IMG/VR virus record: IMGVR_UViG_3300046450_002269
Coordinates: 1 to 27,255 of that record
Source of the DNA: a virus
Direction: 5' to 3' (one strand)
DNA length: 27,255 nucleotides
Part shown: piece by piece, positions 7,470-15,461 of the stretch
How positions within the stretch are numbered: position 1 is the first letter of the stretch
Layout: every line of letters starts with the position of its first letter
Translations under genes and position numbers: made by a program
The notes under the pieces: generated by a model
The model's input: the letters and a program-made list of their open reading frames with translations, nothing else
The model's database searches: none
What the model was told of the DNA's origin: nothing

Positions 7470-8403
7470 GTATAACGATTGTGCAATAGATTACTTGTTA
7501 CATTGTGCAAAAGAAAACAACGTTACAATAGGAATACACGAGTTTAAAAGAAAAGAAATCGGCGATATTTTATTATTTTCGTCTGGTGGAAACCTAGCAG
7601 AGGCTGAAATATTAGGATTTGCTAATGCTCTTTTAATTGCAGATAGGGAAGCAGTTGATGCCTACTTAGCAATAATTGAAAATAGTAATTTTCAATATGA
7701 TTATGGCACAGAATTAGACAACTCCCAAATTCGGTCTAACGGGTTACTTGCTGATGGATTTTTTTGGTGGCAAAAGTTCTTTTGGTTATTGCATGAATTT
7801 CAAGAAGAAAAAGTAATGCGTGATCCTATGTTAATGTTGCCTTGGAGCAATACAAATGATAAATGTGTCTATAACATACATCCTGGAGGAACCCGTAAAT
7901 GGTCGTTTATAGCATCCAATGCATTAAGTGCATATTCAATGATATATGATCATCATATATTCGAACTTGATATACCATATAGAAAATCAATAGAAACTAG
8001 AGAACAACTTAAAGGTTTGTTTCAACCCGGATGGACTGAGAGAGGTACATTTTATGTTATTTTTCCTTACGAATTAGATAAGAGTGTTCATCCTGAGTTA
8101 TGTCCGGACATTGATGTTCAAGCACCGTACTTTACAAATTATGTAGAAAATTGGATGCGACAAGCAGTAGATAAAATTTATAAAAATAGAGGAACAGATA
8201 CTGATTTAACAATACATGATAAAACAAAATGTTTTATTTTACACTACACAGAAACTCCATTAGAAAAATTATATAATAATATTTTTGGGGATAGAAAGTT
8301 TATTATGCTTAAAGAACGAATGCACTCAAGCGATGAAGTAGAAATAGGAAATTTAGTATTGTATAAAACTGACGGAAAGTTTACTTCATATGCAGTTAAA
8401 TGA
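7423..8403 (+). CDS. Unknown 326-aa protein, first of a tandem paralog pair (FWxxKFxW...HPGxTRxW family)
   Basis: The centre of the protein holds ADGFFWWQKFFWLLHEFQEE followed by a segment with RDPMLMLPW and then YNIHPGGTRKWSF. The next gene has the same blocks (IAFWQKFYWMSQDM, RSPIFATQ, FVHPGATRHWVV). The HPGxTRxW box looks like a binding or catalytic site with conserved His, Arg and Trp. No family is recognised. The first ATG in frame (7423) forces a 47-base overlap with the upstream gene; I saw no alternative start just after the upstream stop, so the true start is uncertain. It ends inside the start region of its paralog. Confidence 0.7.
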   Translation: MNPLTHTYETIDSLSEYNDCAIDYLLHCAKENNVTIGIHEFKRKEIGDILLFSSGGNLAEAEILGFANALLIADREAVDAYLAIIENSNFQYDYGTELDNSQIRSNGLLADGFFWWQKFFWLLHEFQEEKVMRDPMLMLPWSNTNDKCVYNIHPGGTRKWSFIASNALSAYSMIYDHHIFELDIPYRKSIETREQLKGLFQPGWTERGTFYVIFPYELDKSVHPELCPDIDVQAPYFTNYVENWMRQAVDKIYKNRGTDTDLTIHDKTKCFILHYTETPLEKLYNNIFGDRKFIMLKERMHSSDEVEIGNLVLYKTDGKFTSYAVK

Positions 8404-9274
8404 AAAAGTAGAACAAACAAGACATGACTTTATTGATTGGTATTTTAATGATATTAAAAATACAGCAACTAAAGTATATATTGATACAATACCATGTGAA
8501 GAATATTGGAATAGGCATAAACAAGGTGCGGAGTACTTAGTAGATTGTATTAACCACCTTGCTGAAGTTAGTTGGGAGACAATAGATCAATATACACAAA
8601 TTATACAAACATTTAATAGAAAGCGTAATGTAGCAGATCCTTGGATACAAAAGTTACGACTTAATGATTATGTCCAACGAAGTATTGCATTTTGGCAAAA
8701 GTTTTATTGGATGTCTCAAGACATGACGGATAAAGGACAACGTAGTCCTATATTTGCTACACAATGCGGTGACGGATGGTTTGTACATCCTGGTGCTACT
8801 AGACATTGGGTAGTACTTCAAGGGTTTAAAACAATAAATGTATTTTATACATTTTATGATTATAACTTTCCAAACAATGGTTGTTTAGATGAATTATTAA
8901 AAGTAAAAGATAGAACTTATTTACAAAATGAAGAAGCATCATGGTTTGTTTTTGAAAAAGATGGTGTGAATGTAATAAATGACGTTACATCAAATCTCGA
9001 CAAATTACGTTACAAGAGTGCGATGGGAATAAAACAAGGAATATATGATAAAAAGTTATTTAAAAATAGTAAACATGCTCGAATACCAGATGATTTTAAA
9101 TTCTTATTTACAAACGAAAAAGTAGCAAATGATGCTCCTAGCTTTTTTGAATTTTTTGATTTTATTGAATTAAAATATAAATTAGAGGAAAAAAACTCTT
9201 TTAATTGGGGCAATTTTATGTTATACTATATAGAAGATAATTGGAGAATTAAATGGCATACGAAACAGAATTAA
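8390..9274 (+). CDS. Unknown 294-aa protein, second of the tandem paralog pair
   Basis: Shared blocks with the preceding protein are IAFWQKFYWMSQDMTDKGQR (versus FFWWQKFFWLLHEFQEEKVM) and GWFVHPGATRHW (versus VYNIHPGGTRKW), in the same order and spacing. The C-terminal ends also correspond (EEKNSFNWGNFMLYYIEDNW versus SDEVEIGNLVLYKTDGKF). N-termini differ. The two copies probably arose by duplication and then took on different partners or substrates. The next gene downstream is a methyltransferase that overlaps the tail, so a joint role in modifying a small molecule or protein is possible. The function is not known to me. Confidence 0.7.
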   Translation: MQLNEKVEQTRHDFIDWYFNDIKNTATKVYIDTIPCEEYWNRHKQGAEYLVDCINHLAEVSWETIDQYTQIIQTFNRKRNVADPWIQKLRLNDYVQRSIAFWQKFYWMSQDMTDKGQRSPIFATQCGDGWFVHPGATRHWVVLQGFKTINVFYTFYDYNFPNNGCLDELLKVKDRTYLQNEEASWFVFEKDGVNVINDVTSNLDKLRYKSAMGIKQGIYDKKLFKNSKHARIPDDFKFLFTNEKVANDAPSFFEFFDFIELKYKLEEKNSFNWGNFMLYYIEDNWRIKWHTKQN

Positions 9275-9882
9275 ACAAGAACAAATATTTCAGTGTAGCA
9301 GTAACTTGGTTGTGTGATCACTTCCAATTTGATGACATAGTTGAAACGGGTACATTTATGGGTACTGGGTCAACAACTATATTTGCTCGTACTGGTATTA
9401 AGACTACTACAATAGAATGTAATAAGCAACGAGCCGAAGACGCAACAAAAAACTTACAGAAATATCCAAATGTAACAGTTATTCATGGTTTAAGCATGGA
9501 CCGTAAAGGATCAATTGAACATATGCTACAAAACGATCATGAATATCCGTTTGGTGTACAACATGATGTAAGGGATTTATCTCAGGAACGTGATTTTTAT
9601 GTACGTGAAGTTAATGTTGAGTGTCCGGCTGAAAATGTGTTGCCAATGCTAATTAGTAACGATCAAGAACAATTAGTATTTTTAGATAGTGCCGGTGGCA
9701 TGGGCTTCTATGAATTTAAAGAAGGCGTAATGTCACTACAAGGTGAGCAATTAAAAAAGAAAACTGTTATCTTTGATGACGTAAATCATGTTAAACATTA
9801 CAGGTCCGTAAAATTATTAGAGGATGCTGGTTATTGCGTAAACTATGATTGGAACCTGCGATTCGCTTGGTGTAAATTATGA
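9253..9882 (+). CDS. Class I SAM-dependent methyltransferase-like protein
   Basis: The 209-aa protein has a Rossmann methyltransferase start: DDIVETGTFMGTGSTTIFAR (motif I, acidic residue then G-x-G-x-G-like turn), then TTTIECNKQRAEDATKNLQK (motif II, Glu at the strand end that would bind the SAM ribose), NVTVIHGLS, and later QLVFLDSAG and KTVIFDDVNH in place of motifs IV and V. The FLDS and IFDDVNH segments are like those of CmcI/small-molecule O-methyltransferase-type folds, in which Asp and His can bind a metal. The substrate is unknown. It overlaps the upstream gene by about 20 bases and the downstream gene by ATGA. Confidence 0.8.
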   Translation: MAYETELNKNKYFSVAVTWLCDHFQFDDIVETGTFMGTGSTTIFARTGIKTTTIECNKQRAEDATKNLQKYPNVTVIHGLSMDRKGSIEHMLQNDHEYPFGVQHDVRDLSQERDFYVREVNVECPAENVLPMLISNDQEQLVFLDSAGGMGFYEFKEGVMSLQGEQLKKKTVIFDDVNHVKHYRSVKLLEDAGYCVNYDWNLRFAWCKL

Positions 9883-10115
9883 AAAATCCTATTATTACAG
9901 TAATTAATGGAAGGCTAGTTATTAATGGCATAACTTTTGAACATGATCAACTGCTTGAATCAAAACAATATCTTCAAGAAATGGGTGCAGATGAAGCTCT
10001 TTTTTATCCTGAAGATGATGATATGATTGACGAATTACATTCAGTAATAATAAAAATGGGCGAAATAACTCCCGAAGCTTCTGGTAATGATATTCTCTCT
10101 TATACATTAAATTAA
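9879..10115 (+). CDS. Hypothetical acidic protein, 78 aa
   Basis: The start is MKNPIITVINGRLVINGITF, two short beta strands, followed by an acidic helical region (HDQLLESKQYLQEMGADEAL, PEDDDMIDELHSVIIKMGE). There is no signal or membrane segment. The acidic nature and small size are like phage-encoded inhibitors or adaptors, but nothing specific supports that. Its ATG overlaps the methyltransferase stop and its stop overlaps the next ATG (TAATG). No family is recognised. Confidence 0.7.
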   Translation: MKNPIITVINGRLVINGITFEHDQLLESKQYLQEMGADEALFYPEDDDMIDELHSVIIKMGEITPEASGNDILSYTLN

Positions 10116-10729
10116 TGATATTTGAAGAACCGTTTTTACATATTATACAAGAGAACGCCATTGAGAATCCAATAGAGCTTAGTAAAAATATATATAGTTC
10201 AATTGAGTGGACTGCTGATCCGCGGCCCGATTTATGTCCTGAAATATATAAAGGCGAAAGTACTACTAACGTTTTTTCTAAGTTTGAAACAAAAGAACAG
10301 GCAGAACATCTATTCAATGTATTTAGAATTGATACTCCAACAAAGTATATCTTTACGTCAGATTTTCAATTACAAAAGCTGGGCGGAAAACTAGATATAC
10401 ATACAGATTATAATCAAATTGCATTTGATGTTTATAAAACAGAATTAAATTTAGATGTAGTCGAAGGTACGTTCGGTGTCTGTTCCTTAGCAGACGGTGC
10501 TTTACATAGTATAACCCAACACATTTATCTACCTGAAACTGATCAATATCCAGAAACAGGTGCTATATTTTATAAAAAACATAAAGATACTATATTACCA
10601 GTTAAGCAAGTAAAGTGTTTACCTGGAACTTATTTTGCATATTTAAATACCGAAAGCAGTCTCCACTCAGTACCTAAACAAAAACATGAGTTTAATAGGA
10701 TTGTCTGGGTTTCTAGACTAGTTTGGTAA
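10115..10729 (+). CDS. Putative 2OG-Fe(II) oxygenase
   Basis: Residues 85-100 hold FQLQKLGGKLDIHTDYNQ, in which H-x-D would supply two iron ligands. Near the end, GTYFAYLNTESSLHSVPKQKHEFNRIVWVSRLVW supplies the distal His and, ten residues later, the Arg that binds 2-oxoglutarate. This spacing is that of prolyl-hydroxylase/phytanoyl-type dioxygenases. The protein (204 aa) is close to a single catalytic domain. It is the third such enzyme in the window and is not a close copy of the others. The substrate is unknown. Confidence 0.75.
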   Translation: MIFEEPFLHIIQENAIENPIELSKNIYSSIEWTADPRPDLCPEIYKGESTTNVFSKFETKEQAEHLFNVFRIDTPTKYIFTSDFQLQKLGGKLDIHTDYNQIAFDVYKTELNLDVVEGTFGVCSLADGALHSITQHIYLPETDQYPETGAIFYKKHKDTILPVKQVKCLPGTYFAYLNTESSLHSVPKQKHEFNRIVWVSRLVW

Positions 10730-10741
10730 TAAAAAGGAAAA

Positions 10742-11011
10742 ATGGAATACAGATATAACGAAGATAAAATTCTTAAAGAATTAACAAAATATATAGAAGG
10801 TACATATGATGAACATTATGCTGGACAAGATCAACCGTTTCAAATACAAGATGTTTTTGAACATCTTGGTATTGCTGAGTCCTTTGTTCGCGGTAATGCT
10901 ATTAAGTATCTTTATCGTTTCGGACAGAAAGAAGGCAAGAACAAAAAAGACTTGCTAAAAGCATTGCATTATACTATACTATTATATCACTTTAGCGGAA
11001 TGGATAAATGA
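10742..11011 (+). CDS. DUF3310-type phage protein
   Basis: The C-terminal half, FVRGNAIKYLYRFGQKEG followed by KKDLLKALHYTILLYHF, matches the DUF3310 signature (aiKYl.R...K.g...DL.KA.hYl..l), a small helical domain common in phages and sometimes labelled nucleotide-kinase-like. The N-terminus (MEYRYNEDKILKELTKYIEG) is helical. A good Shine-Dalgarno (AAAAAGGAAAA) precedes the ATG. Its last six residues, FSGMDK, are identical to those of the next gene, and the DNA there carries the ribosome-binding site and start of the following gene. The exact biochemical role of the domain is not established. Confidence 0.8.
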   Translation: MEYRYNEDKILKELTKYIEGTYDEHYAGQDQPFQIQDVFEHLGIAESFVRGNAIKYLYRFGQKEGKNKKDLLKALHYTILLYHFSGMDK

Positions 11012-11413
11012 CAAGAATTAATCTAATTGATCCTAAAGAATTAGCTGACCAACATTTAGTTGCAGAATATAGAGAAATCTTTATGGTGGGCTCAGCATTA
11101 CAACGTTCGTTACGATCTAAAAATGGTGTAATAGATATTCCAAAAGACTTTACTTTAAACAAAGGACATGTTAAATTCTTTTATAACAAAGGCAAATATC
11201 TAAGCAACCGATATGATAAACTAATAACTGAAATGAAACGTAGAAGAATGAATCCAGATCCTTCTCGTAAGTTTAAAAGAGAACAATGGCCCGATGAGAT
11301 GTATAACGATTGGCAACCCAACGATCACGACAAAAAAATAGTTGAATTAAGAATCAAACAACGAATTAGCGAAAAACCTGACTGGTACAGATTTAGTGGA
11401 ATGGATAAATGAT
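10991..11413 (+). repeat. Repeated gene-junction element (two copies)
   Basis: GGAATGGATAAATGA and the six bases before it occur at 10991-11012 and again at 11392-11413, with one difference in 21 positions. Each copy encodes the same C-terminal residues FSGMDK of one gene and contains the ribosome-binding GGA and overlapping ATGA start of the next gene. It links the DUF3310 gene, denV and the SGNH-like gene. Confidence 0.85.
11008..11412 (+). CDS. denV: Pyrimidine dimer DNA glycosylase/AP lyase (T4 endonuclease V, DenV)
   Basis: The start MTRINLIDPKELADQHLVAE is nearly that of T4 DenV (MTRINLTLVSELADQHLMAE). Thr2, which becomes the N-terminal nucleophile after Met removal, and Glu23, the catalytic acid, are both present. 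Later segments also match: GHVKFFYNKGKYLSNRYDKL, MKRRRMNP, KQRISEKPDWYRF. The length (134 aa) agrees with T4 (138). The enzyme flips out and cuts the glycosidic bond at UV-induced cyclobutane pyrimidine dimers and then nicks the abasic site, repairing phage DNA exposed to sunlight. ATGA overlaps join it to both neighbours. This is one of the firmest calls in the window. Confidence 0.97.
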   Translation: MTRINLIDPKELADQHLVAEYREIFMVGSALQRSLRSKNGVIDIPKDFTLNKGHVKFFYNKGKYLSNRYDKLITEMKRRRMNPDPSRKFKREQWPDEMYNDWQPNDHDKKIVELRIKQRISEKPDWYRFSGMDK

Positions 11414-11966
11414 TATTATTGGCGATAGCTTTTGCCATACACAAAATGAAGAATGGGCATGGCCTAATTTATTAAACGCTGATCAAGTTCATTCATATCC
11501 TGGTGCTAGTGAATACAGGCTATGGCAAAAGGCAAAAAAATTTATTAGATATAACGATGTTGCTCAAATTAATGATGTTCCTCTAATATTTGTACATACA
11601 AGTCCGTATAGAATACACACAGATAATAACCCTTTCCATAATGACGATGTTTACAGTAATAGTGATATTGTTATAACTGATGCTCTTGCTAAAGATGCCC
11701 ATCCAGATATTGAACATTTAAAATGGTTTGTAAAACATTGTTTTAACAAAAAATATCTAATTAACATACACAAATTAATTTTAGTAGAGTTACTAAACGC
11801 ATTTCCTGATGCCCTCCATATAAGTTGGTTCGACCAACCTTTTCCTGACATAATAAAAATAAACGTAGAAATTACACACCATTTACCATGCCATATGAAC
11901 CAAGTAAATAATAGACTAGCATATGAACAGGTAAAATGCATTCTGAAATCAAAAGATTACATTTAG
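11409..11966 (+). CDS. SGNH/GDSL-like hydrolase domain protein
   Basis: The protein begins MIIIGDSFCHTQNEEWAWPN, the block I Gly-Asp-Ser of SGNH hydrolases at the first strand. A late block, HHLPCHMNQVNNRLAYEQV, resembles block V, where the catalytic His lies before a final helix. A middle segment (PLIFVHTSPYRIH) could supply the oxyanion residues. Family members remove acetyl or other acyl groups from sugars or lipids; phage forms often act on surface glycans. The length (185 aa) is typical. It starts in an ATGA overlap with denV, whose final codons carry its ribosome-binding site. Confidence 0.7.
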   Translation: MIIIGDSFCHTQNEEWAWPNLLNADQVHSYPGASEYRLWQKAKKFIRYNDVAQINDVPLIFVHTSPYRIHTDNNPFHNDDVYSNSDIVITDALAKDAHPDIEHLKWFVKHCFNKKYLINIHKLILVELLNAFPDALHISWFDQPFPDIIKINVEITHHLPCHMNQVNNRLAYEQVKCILKSKDYI

Positions 11967-11983
11967 AATTAAGTAATTGAAAC

Positions 11984-13000
11984 ATGCATACTAAAATGCG
12001 GAAAGTACACGAAGTAGACTGCGAAATAACAAGTTTTTGTAATTTAACATGTGTTCTATGTGAACGATATTATAGAATAGTTAAAAACCAAGAAAGAATT
12101 CCAATTAACCATTGGACAGTTGATGATATCAACTGGTTAGCAAACGAAGGAATAGTCGATGAAGTACGCTGGGCCCTTAGTGGTGGTGTCTCTGATCCTA
12201 TGGGTAATCCTAATTTCATTAGTATTGTGGATGCTTTGTTAAAAAATAATGCAAAGCAAGTTTATGTATCTACGAATGCAACATTAGGAACCGAAGAAAC
12301 ATGGCGCAATATTGCTATGTTGACAAACGAATTGCCTAGGAGTAAATTAAATTTTGTAGTAGCAATAGATGGTAGTAATCAAGAAATAAATTCAAAATAT
12401 CGAGTAGGTAGCGACTACAATTTAATTGAAAGAAATTTAAATATTTTTAAACAATATAAGGGTAGAGGCAAGTGGCAATTTATTCAGTTTGGACATAATA
12501 TAGATGACATGATGGCTACAAAAAAGAAAGCAAATGAGTTCGGCTTTCGTTTTTTTATTCATAATACTAGAAAGATTAATGACGTACTAAAGGTTAGCGA
12601 TGATGTAAGAAAAGTTATCTCACAAGATAACTTTGATAAGAAGCACGAAGAACTAAAACAAGTAATTGCCCCAAAGAAAAAGTCTAAGAAAATAGAAAAG
12701 CAAATAATTAAACGGCTTAACAATCCTAAAGGGTTTGATTGTATGCATGTTAATGAAAGGAAAACAATTGCCATTACATATGATTTTAACATGTGGCCTT
12801 GTTGTTATCATTACAGGTTGGATAGAGAAGATGATATGAAAGATTTCTTTGCTGGATATCCTGCTGGTTGGAATAATATAAAAGAGCACGGAATAGAAAC
12901 TGTATTCGAACATCATTATTTTTCGAAATATATACCTGCTGTTTTACGCAAAGAAGAATACATACGAACATGTTTTCATAAGTGTGGTAAAGATGTATAA
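11984..13000 (+). CDS. Radical SAM protein, SPASM-like C-terminus
   Basis: Near residues 18-25 is CNLTCVLC, the CX3CX2C cluster motif, preceded by EVDCEITSF. The usual GGEP loop is replaced by LSGGVSDPMGNP, with a VYVSTNATLG strand next. The C-terminal third has DFNMWPCCYHYRLDRE and a final TCFHKCGKDV, an auxiliary-cluster cysteine set. The protein is closely similar in layout to the next gene and to 18782. The substrate is unknown; related twitch/SPASM enzymes modify peptides or sugars. No good Shine-Dalgarno is visible before the ATG, and an ATG five codons later is an alternative. Confidence 0.88.
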   Translation: MHTKMRKVHEVDCEITSFCNLTCVLCERYYRIVKNQERIPINHWTVDDINWLANEGIVDEVRWALSGGVSDPMGNPNFISIVDALLKNNAKQVYVSTNATLGTEETWRNIAMLTNELPRSKLNFVVAIDGSNQEINSKYRVGSDYNLIERNLNIFKQYKGRGKWQFIQFGHNIDDMMATKKKANEFGFRFFIHNTRKINDVLKVSDDVRKVISQDNFDKKHEELKQVIAPKKKSKKIEKQIIKRLNNPKGFDCMHVNERKTIAITYDFNMWPCCYHYRLDREDDMKDFFAGYPAGWNNIKEHGIETVFEHHYFSKYIPAVLRKEEYIRTCFHKCGKDV

Positions 13001-14027
13001 GTTAGAAGTAGAATTAACAACGTTTTGTAATTTATTTTGTCCTGGTTGCTTACGATATAAATTTAAAGATAACATCCTTCATAGAAAAAATGAAGTGATA
13101 TATGATCAATTTCTAGATCTTAATGTATTCAAAGAAAACTTATTTAAAGGAAAAAACGCTTTTTTATGGCATTCAGTTGAAGGTATTGGTACATATGGAG
13201 ATCCATTAGGACATAAAGATATTGCAAAATTTTGTGAAATAATGTTGTTAAGTAATCCTAAAATAAGATTCTTTTTCCATACAAATGGTACATTAGGTAA
13301 CGAAGATACCTGGAAAAATTTAGCTAAATTTTGTAATACCCCTAATAGATATATAACATTTTCAGTTGATGATATTGGAGAAGATAATAGCAAATATAGA
13401 ATAGGACAAACTTGGGATTTAATAGTACGTAACATGCAAACATTTATTAATGCTGGAGGAGTTGCAAAATGGAAAATGGTTGTGTTTGAACATAATAAAC
13501 ATAAAATTGACATTCTTAAAAACTACAGTCAAAAACTTGGGTTTAAAGGTTTTAGATCAGTATTAGATTATAGTGAATGTGATAAATCAATTAAAACACT
13601 TAATGGTATCACTCCTAACAACATATCGGTATGCAACGAACCACGTCAAACTAAAGATCGAATTCCTGAAAATCATAATGTCGAATGTCAAAGTATAATA
13701 AGAAAAATGATGTATCTTACTGCAAACGGAGATATATATCCTTGTTGCATGTGGAATGCTAGTACTGGCTTAAAAAAGAAAAAAATAAACGAATGGATAG
13801 GCGGCGACTGGAATAATGCTCTTAAACATGATATAAAGGATATATTAGGGCATAACACATATAAGACCAAATTATTAGATATGACAACAACCAACCCGCT
13901 TGATGAATGCTATATATCATGTGATAAGCACGTAGGTAGTGCAGATGCATTTGAAGTCCAGCATGTTTACGGTAAAAAAGATGACATGGTTTATAGGCGA
14001 CAATCAGAGGTTGACAGAGTACAGTAG
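12993..14027 (+). CDS. Radical SAM protein, SPASM-like C-terminus
   Basis: The start MYKLEVELTTFCNLFCPGCL puts the CX3CX2C cluster at residues 12-19. The SAM-binding region is reduced to SVEGIGTYGDPLGHKD, like the gene before it, followed by FFFHTNGTLGNEDTWKNL and FSVDDIGEDNSKYRIGQ. C-terminal cysteines occur in ANGDIYPCCMWNAS and DECYISCDKH. These match the preceding protein's STNATLGTEETWRN, AIDGSNQEINSKYRVG and MWPCCYHYR, so the two are tandem paralogs. I prefer the ATG at 12993; a GTG at 12984 is three codons upstream. A consensus promoter lies inside the last codons. Confidence 0.88.
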   Translation: MYKLEVELTTFCNLFCPGCLRYKFKDNILHRKNEVIYDQFLDLNVFKENLFKGKNAFLWHSVEGIGTYGDPLGHKDIAKFCEIMLLSNPKIRFFFHTNGTLGNEDTWKNLAKFCNTPNRYITFSVDDIGEDNSKYRIGQTWDLIVRNMQTFINAGGVAKWKMVVFEHNKHKIDILKNYSQKLGFKGFRSVLDYSECDKSIKTLNGITPNNISVCNEPRQTKDRIPENHNVECQSIIRKMMYLTANGDIYPCCMWNASTGLKKKKINEWIGGDWNNALKHDIKDILGHNTYKTKLLDMTTTNPLDECYISCDKHVGSADAFEVQHVYGKKDDMVYRRQSEVDRVQ

Positions 14028-14039
14028 ATAGTATATAAT
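14011..14039 (+). promoter_or_regulatory. Consensus sigma70 promoter
   Basis: TTGACA at 14011-14016 and TATAAT at 14034-14039 are separated by exactly 17 bases, a perfect match to the bacterial sigma70 consensus. It lies in the last codons of the radical SAM gene and about 30 bases upstream of the small membrane gene at 14070, so it would start a new transcription unit there, probably using unmodified host polymerase. Confidence 0.85.
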
Positions 14040-14069
14040 ATAGCATTAACAATTAAAGAGGAAAAAGAT

Positions 14070-14204
14070 ATGGATTTATTTGACATACAACAATGGGTTA
14101 GTACTTTCATTGGAAAACATTGGGAAAAAGGAATTCACAGGTGGGCATTTTGGTTCGAGGGTATATTAATAGGACTATTGATATATCATTTTTGGATTGT
14201 GTAA
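14070..14204 (+). CDS. 44-aa membrane peptide
   Basis: The frame starts MDLFDIQQWVSTFIGKHWEK and ends in a hydrophobic helix (WFEGILIGLLIYHFWIV). The ribosome-binding site AAAGAGGAAAAAG stands 1-13 bases before the ATG and a consensus promoter lies just upstream. It ends in a TAATG junction with the next gene. The amphipathic N-terminus plus one membrane span is typical of small phage inner-membrane proteins. No family is recognised, but the expression signals make it convincing. Confidence 0.75.
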   Translation: MDLFDIQQWVSTFIGKHWEKGIHRWAFWFEGILIGLLIYHFWIV

Positions 14205-14449
14205 TGATGATACCTTTTCTTCCTTTTGCTATATTCACAGTTGGAATAACCATCTATAGTGCATTTTTTTATGAAAATGATTACTGTCCTTACGAATGGA
14301 GTTGGCCAGAAGTCACAGTACAGGAAGAACAAATGCGATGCGAAAGACAGCGAGCAGGTAAAGAATTTGGATTTTACGTAAAAGATGAATACTTAGAAGA
14401 TTTAGAACAGTTGCAAATACAAAAACGAATTGAGGAGATCAAAAAATGA
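14204..14449 (+). CDS. 81-aa protein with N-terminal membrane segment
   Basis: The start MMIPFLPFAIFTVGITIYSA is a single membrane span, followed by a Trp/Tyr-rich turn (YENDYCPYEWSWPEV) and a charged helix (EEQMRCERQRAGKEFG to the end). I placed the start at 14204, where ATG overlaps the previous stop (TAATG), rather than in the longer frame from 14120, which would run over the upstream gene. It overlaps the next gene by ATGA. This looks like a signal-anchored protein with a cytoplasmic or periplasmic coiled tail. The family is unknown. Confidence 0.7.
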   Translation: MMIPFLPFAIFTVGITIYSAFFYENDYCPYEWSWPEVTVQEEQMRCERQRAGKEFGFYVKDEYLEDLEQLQIQKRIEEIKK

Positions 14450-14628
14450 GAAGTAAACTACACGGTAAACAAGCTCGACAAGAAGGTGCTATTGAACGTA
14501 CCGAAGCACAACTTGCAATTCACGAGCAACAACTTGTAAATGACAAAGATAATAAAGTTCTTAAGAAAAAGATTGAACGTGCCAAGAAGGCTATTGCGAA
14601 TACAAAGAAGAACTTAAAAGGATTATGA
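14446..14628 (+). CDS. 60-aa coiled-coil basic protein
   Basis: MRSKLHGKQARQEGAIERTE is followed by a continuous charged helix with heptad-like spacing (LAIHEQQLVNDKDNKVLKKKIERAKKAIANTKKNLKGL). It is Lys/Arg-rich and without hydrophobic spans. It probably dimerises as a coiled coil and may bind nucleic acid. ATGA overlaps join it to both neighbours. No family is recognised. Confidence 0.7.
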   Translation: MRSKLHGKQARQEGAIERTEAQLAIHEQQLVNDKDNKVLKKKIERAKKAIANTKKNLKGL

Positions 14629-15458
14629 TCTGGATTATAAGTCGTAGTTGTATGTGTGCAGACTTTCTAGAAGCATGTATAAATGGTATAGACTTACAAA
14701 GTCCTTCGAGCAATTATAGAATACAAACAGAAAGTAATTCAGTTGCTACTGTAACTGAAATAGAAAATATATTCTTCAACGGAATTCGTGTTCATGATCA
14801 AATGCAAGAAAGTAAAAAGGAAGCTCAAGAAAAAGGCATTAAAGCATTATGTATATATTGGTATAAAGATAGTTTTGTAAAATGGGCTCAGGATCAAGGT
14901 GACACAGTTATACGTACTAGACATATTAATAATCCTGTAATAAGTTTAATTAGCGAAATGAATGAGACTGATCCTAGTTCAACATCTAATGCAAAATATA
15001 TTAGTTTTTTGCAAAATAGAATTTTACATGATAATAAATTAACAACAACTATTCGTAATATTCCGTATGTGGACCAAAATGATTATCTTACACCAATAAC
15101 AGATAAACTACAATCATTAGTTCCTGATTTTGATACAGAACTACATGATAAAAATTTAAGTTGGTACTTGGATGTAAATTTACAAGGTATTAAAGACTTA
15201 GATAGAATAAATTCTATATTAACTAAATCCGTTTCTAGTTCGTACGAAAAGAAGGAACTTATAAAATTAAAAGGATTCAAGATGAAATTGCATAACAATA
15301 AACTTGATCTAACATCTGGGTGGAGTATGATAAGTGATGAAGAAGAAGGTGTGAGTGTGGAAATAGAAATACTGGAAGAAACTGAAGATAGTGTTACAGT
15401 AAAAATACTTGAGATAGATAATAAACAGCCTGAATCACTTCCTGATACGACTGTTTAA
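14625..15458 (+). CDS. Unknown 277-aa protein, paralog of the gene at 5969
   Basis: The start MIWIISRSCMCADFLEACIN parallels MIWISATGSMGGAYLELLCN of the gene at 5969, and the later block LQSLVPDFDTELHDKNLSWYL...IKDLDRINSIL parallels its partner's SSLIPNFDEDLF...IKNQDIINEVL. This copy has an added C-terminal beta-rich, acidic extension of about 70 residues (KLHNNKLDLTSGWSMISDEE onward, with EIEILEETEDSVTVKILEI) that its paralog lacks. The N-terminal strand-turn-helix could be a nucleotide-binding loop, but I do not recognise the family. It is the last plus-strand gene before a convergent minus-strand gene. Confidence 0.7.
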   Translation: MIWIISRSCMCADFLEACINGIDLQSPSSNYRIQTESNSVATVTEIENIFFNGIRVHDQMQESKKEAQEKGIKALCIYWYKDSFVKWAQDQGDTVIRTRHINNPVISLISEMNETDPSSTSNAKYISFLQNRILHDNKLTTTIRNIPYVDQNDYLTPITDKLQSLVPDFDTELHDKNLSWYLDVNLQGIKDLDRINSILTKSVSSSYEKKELIKLKGFKMKLHNNKLDLTSGWSMISDEEEGVSVEIEILEETEDSVTVKILEIDNKQPESLPDTTV

Positions 15459-15461
15459 TTA

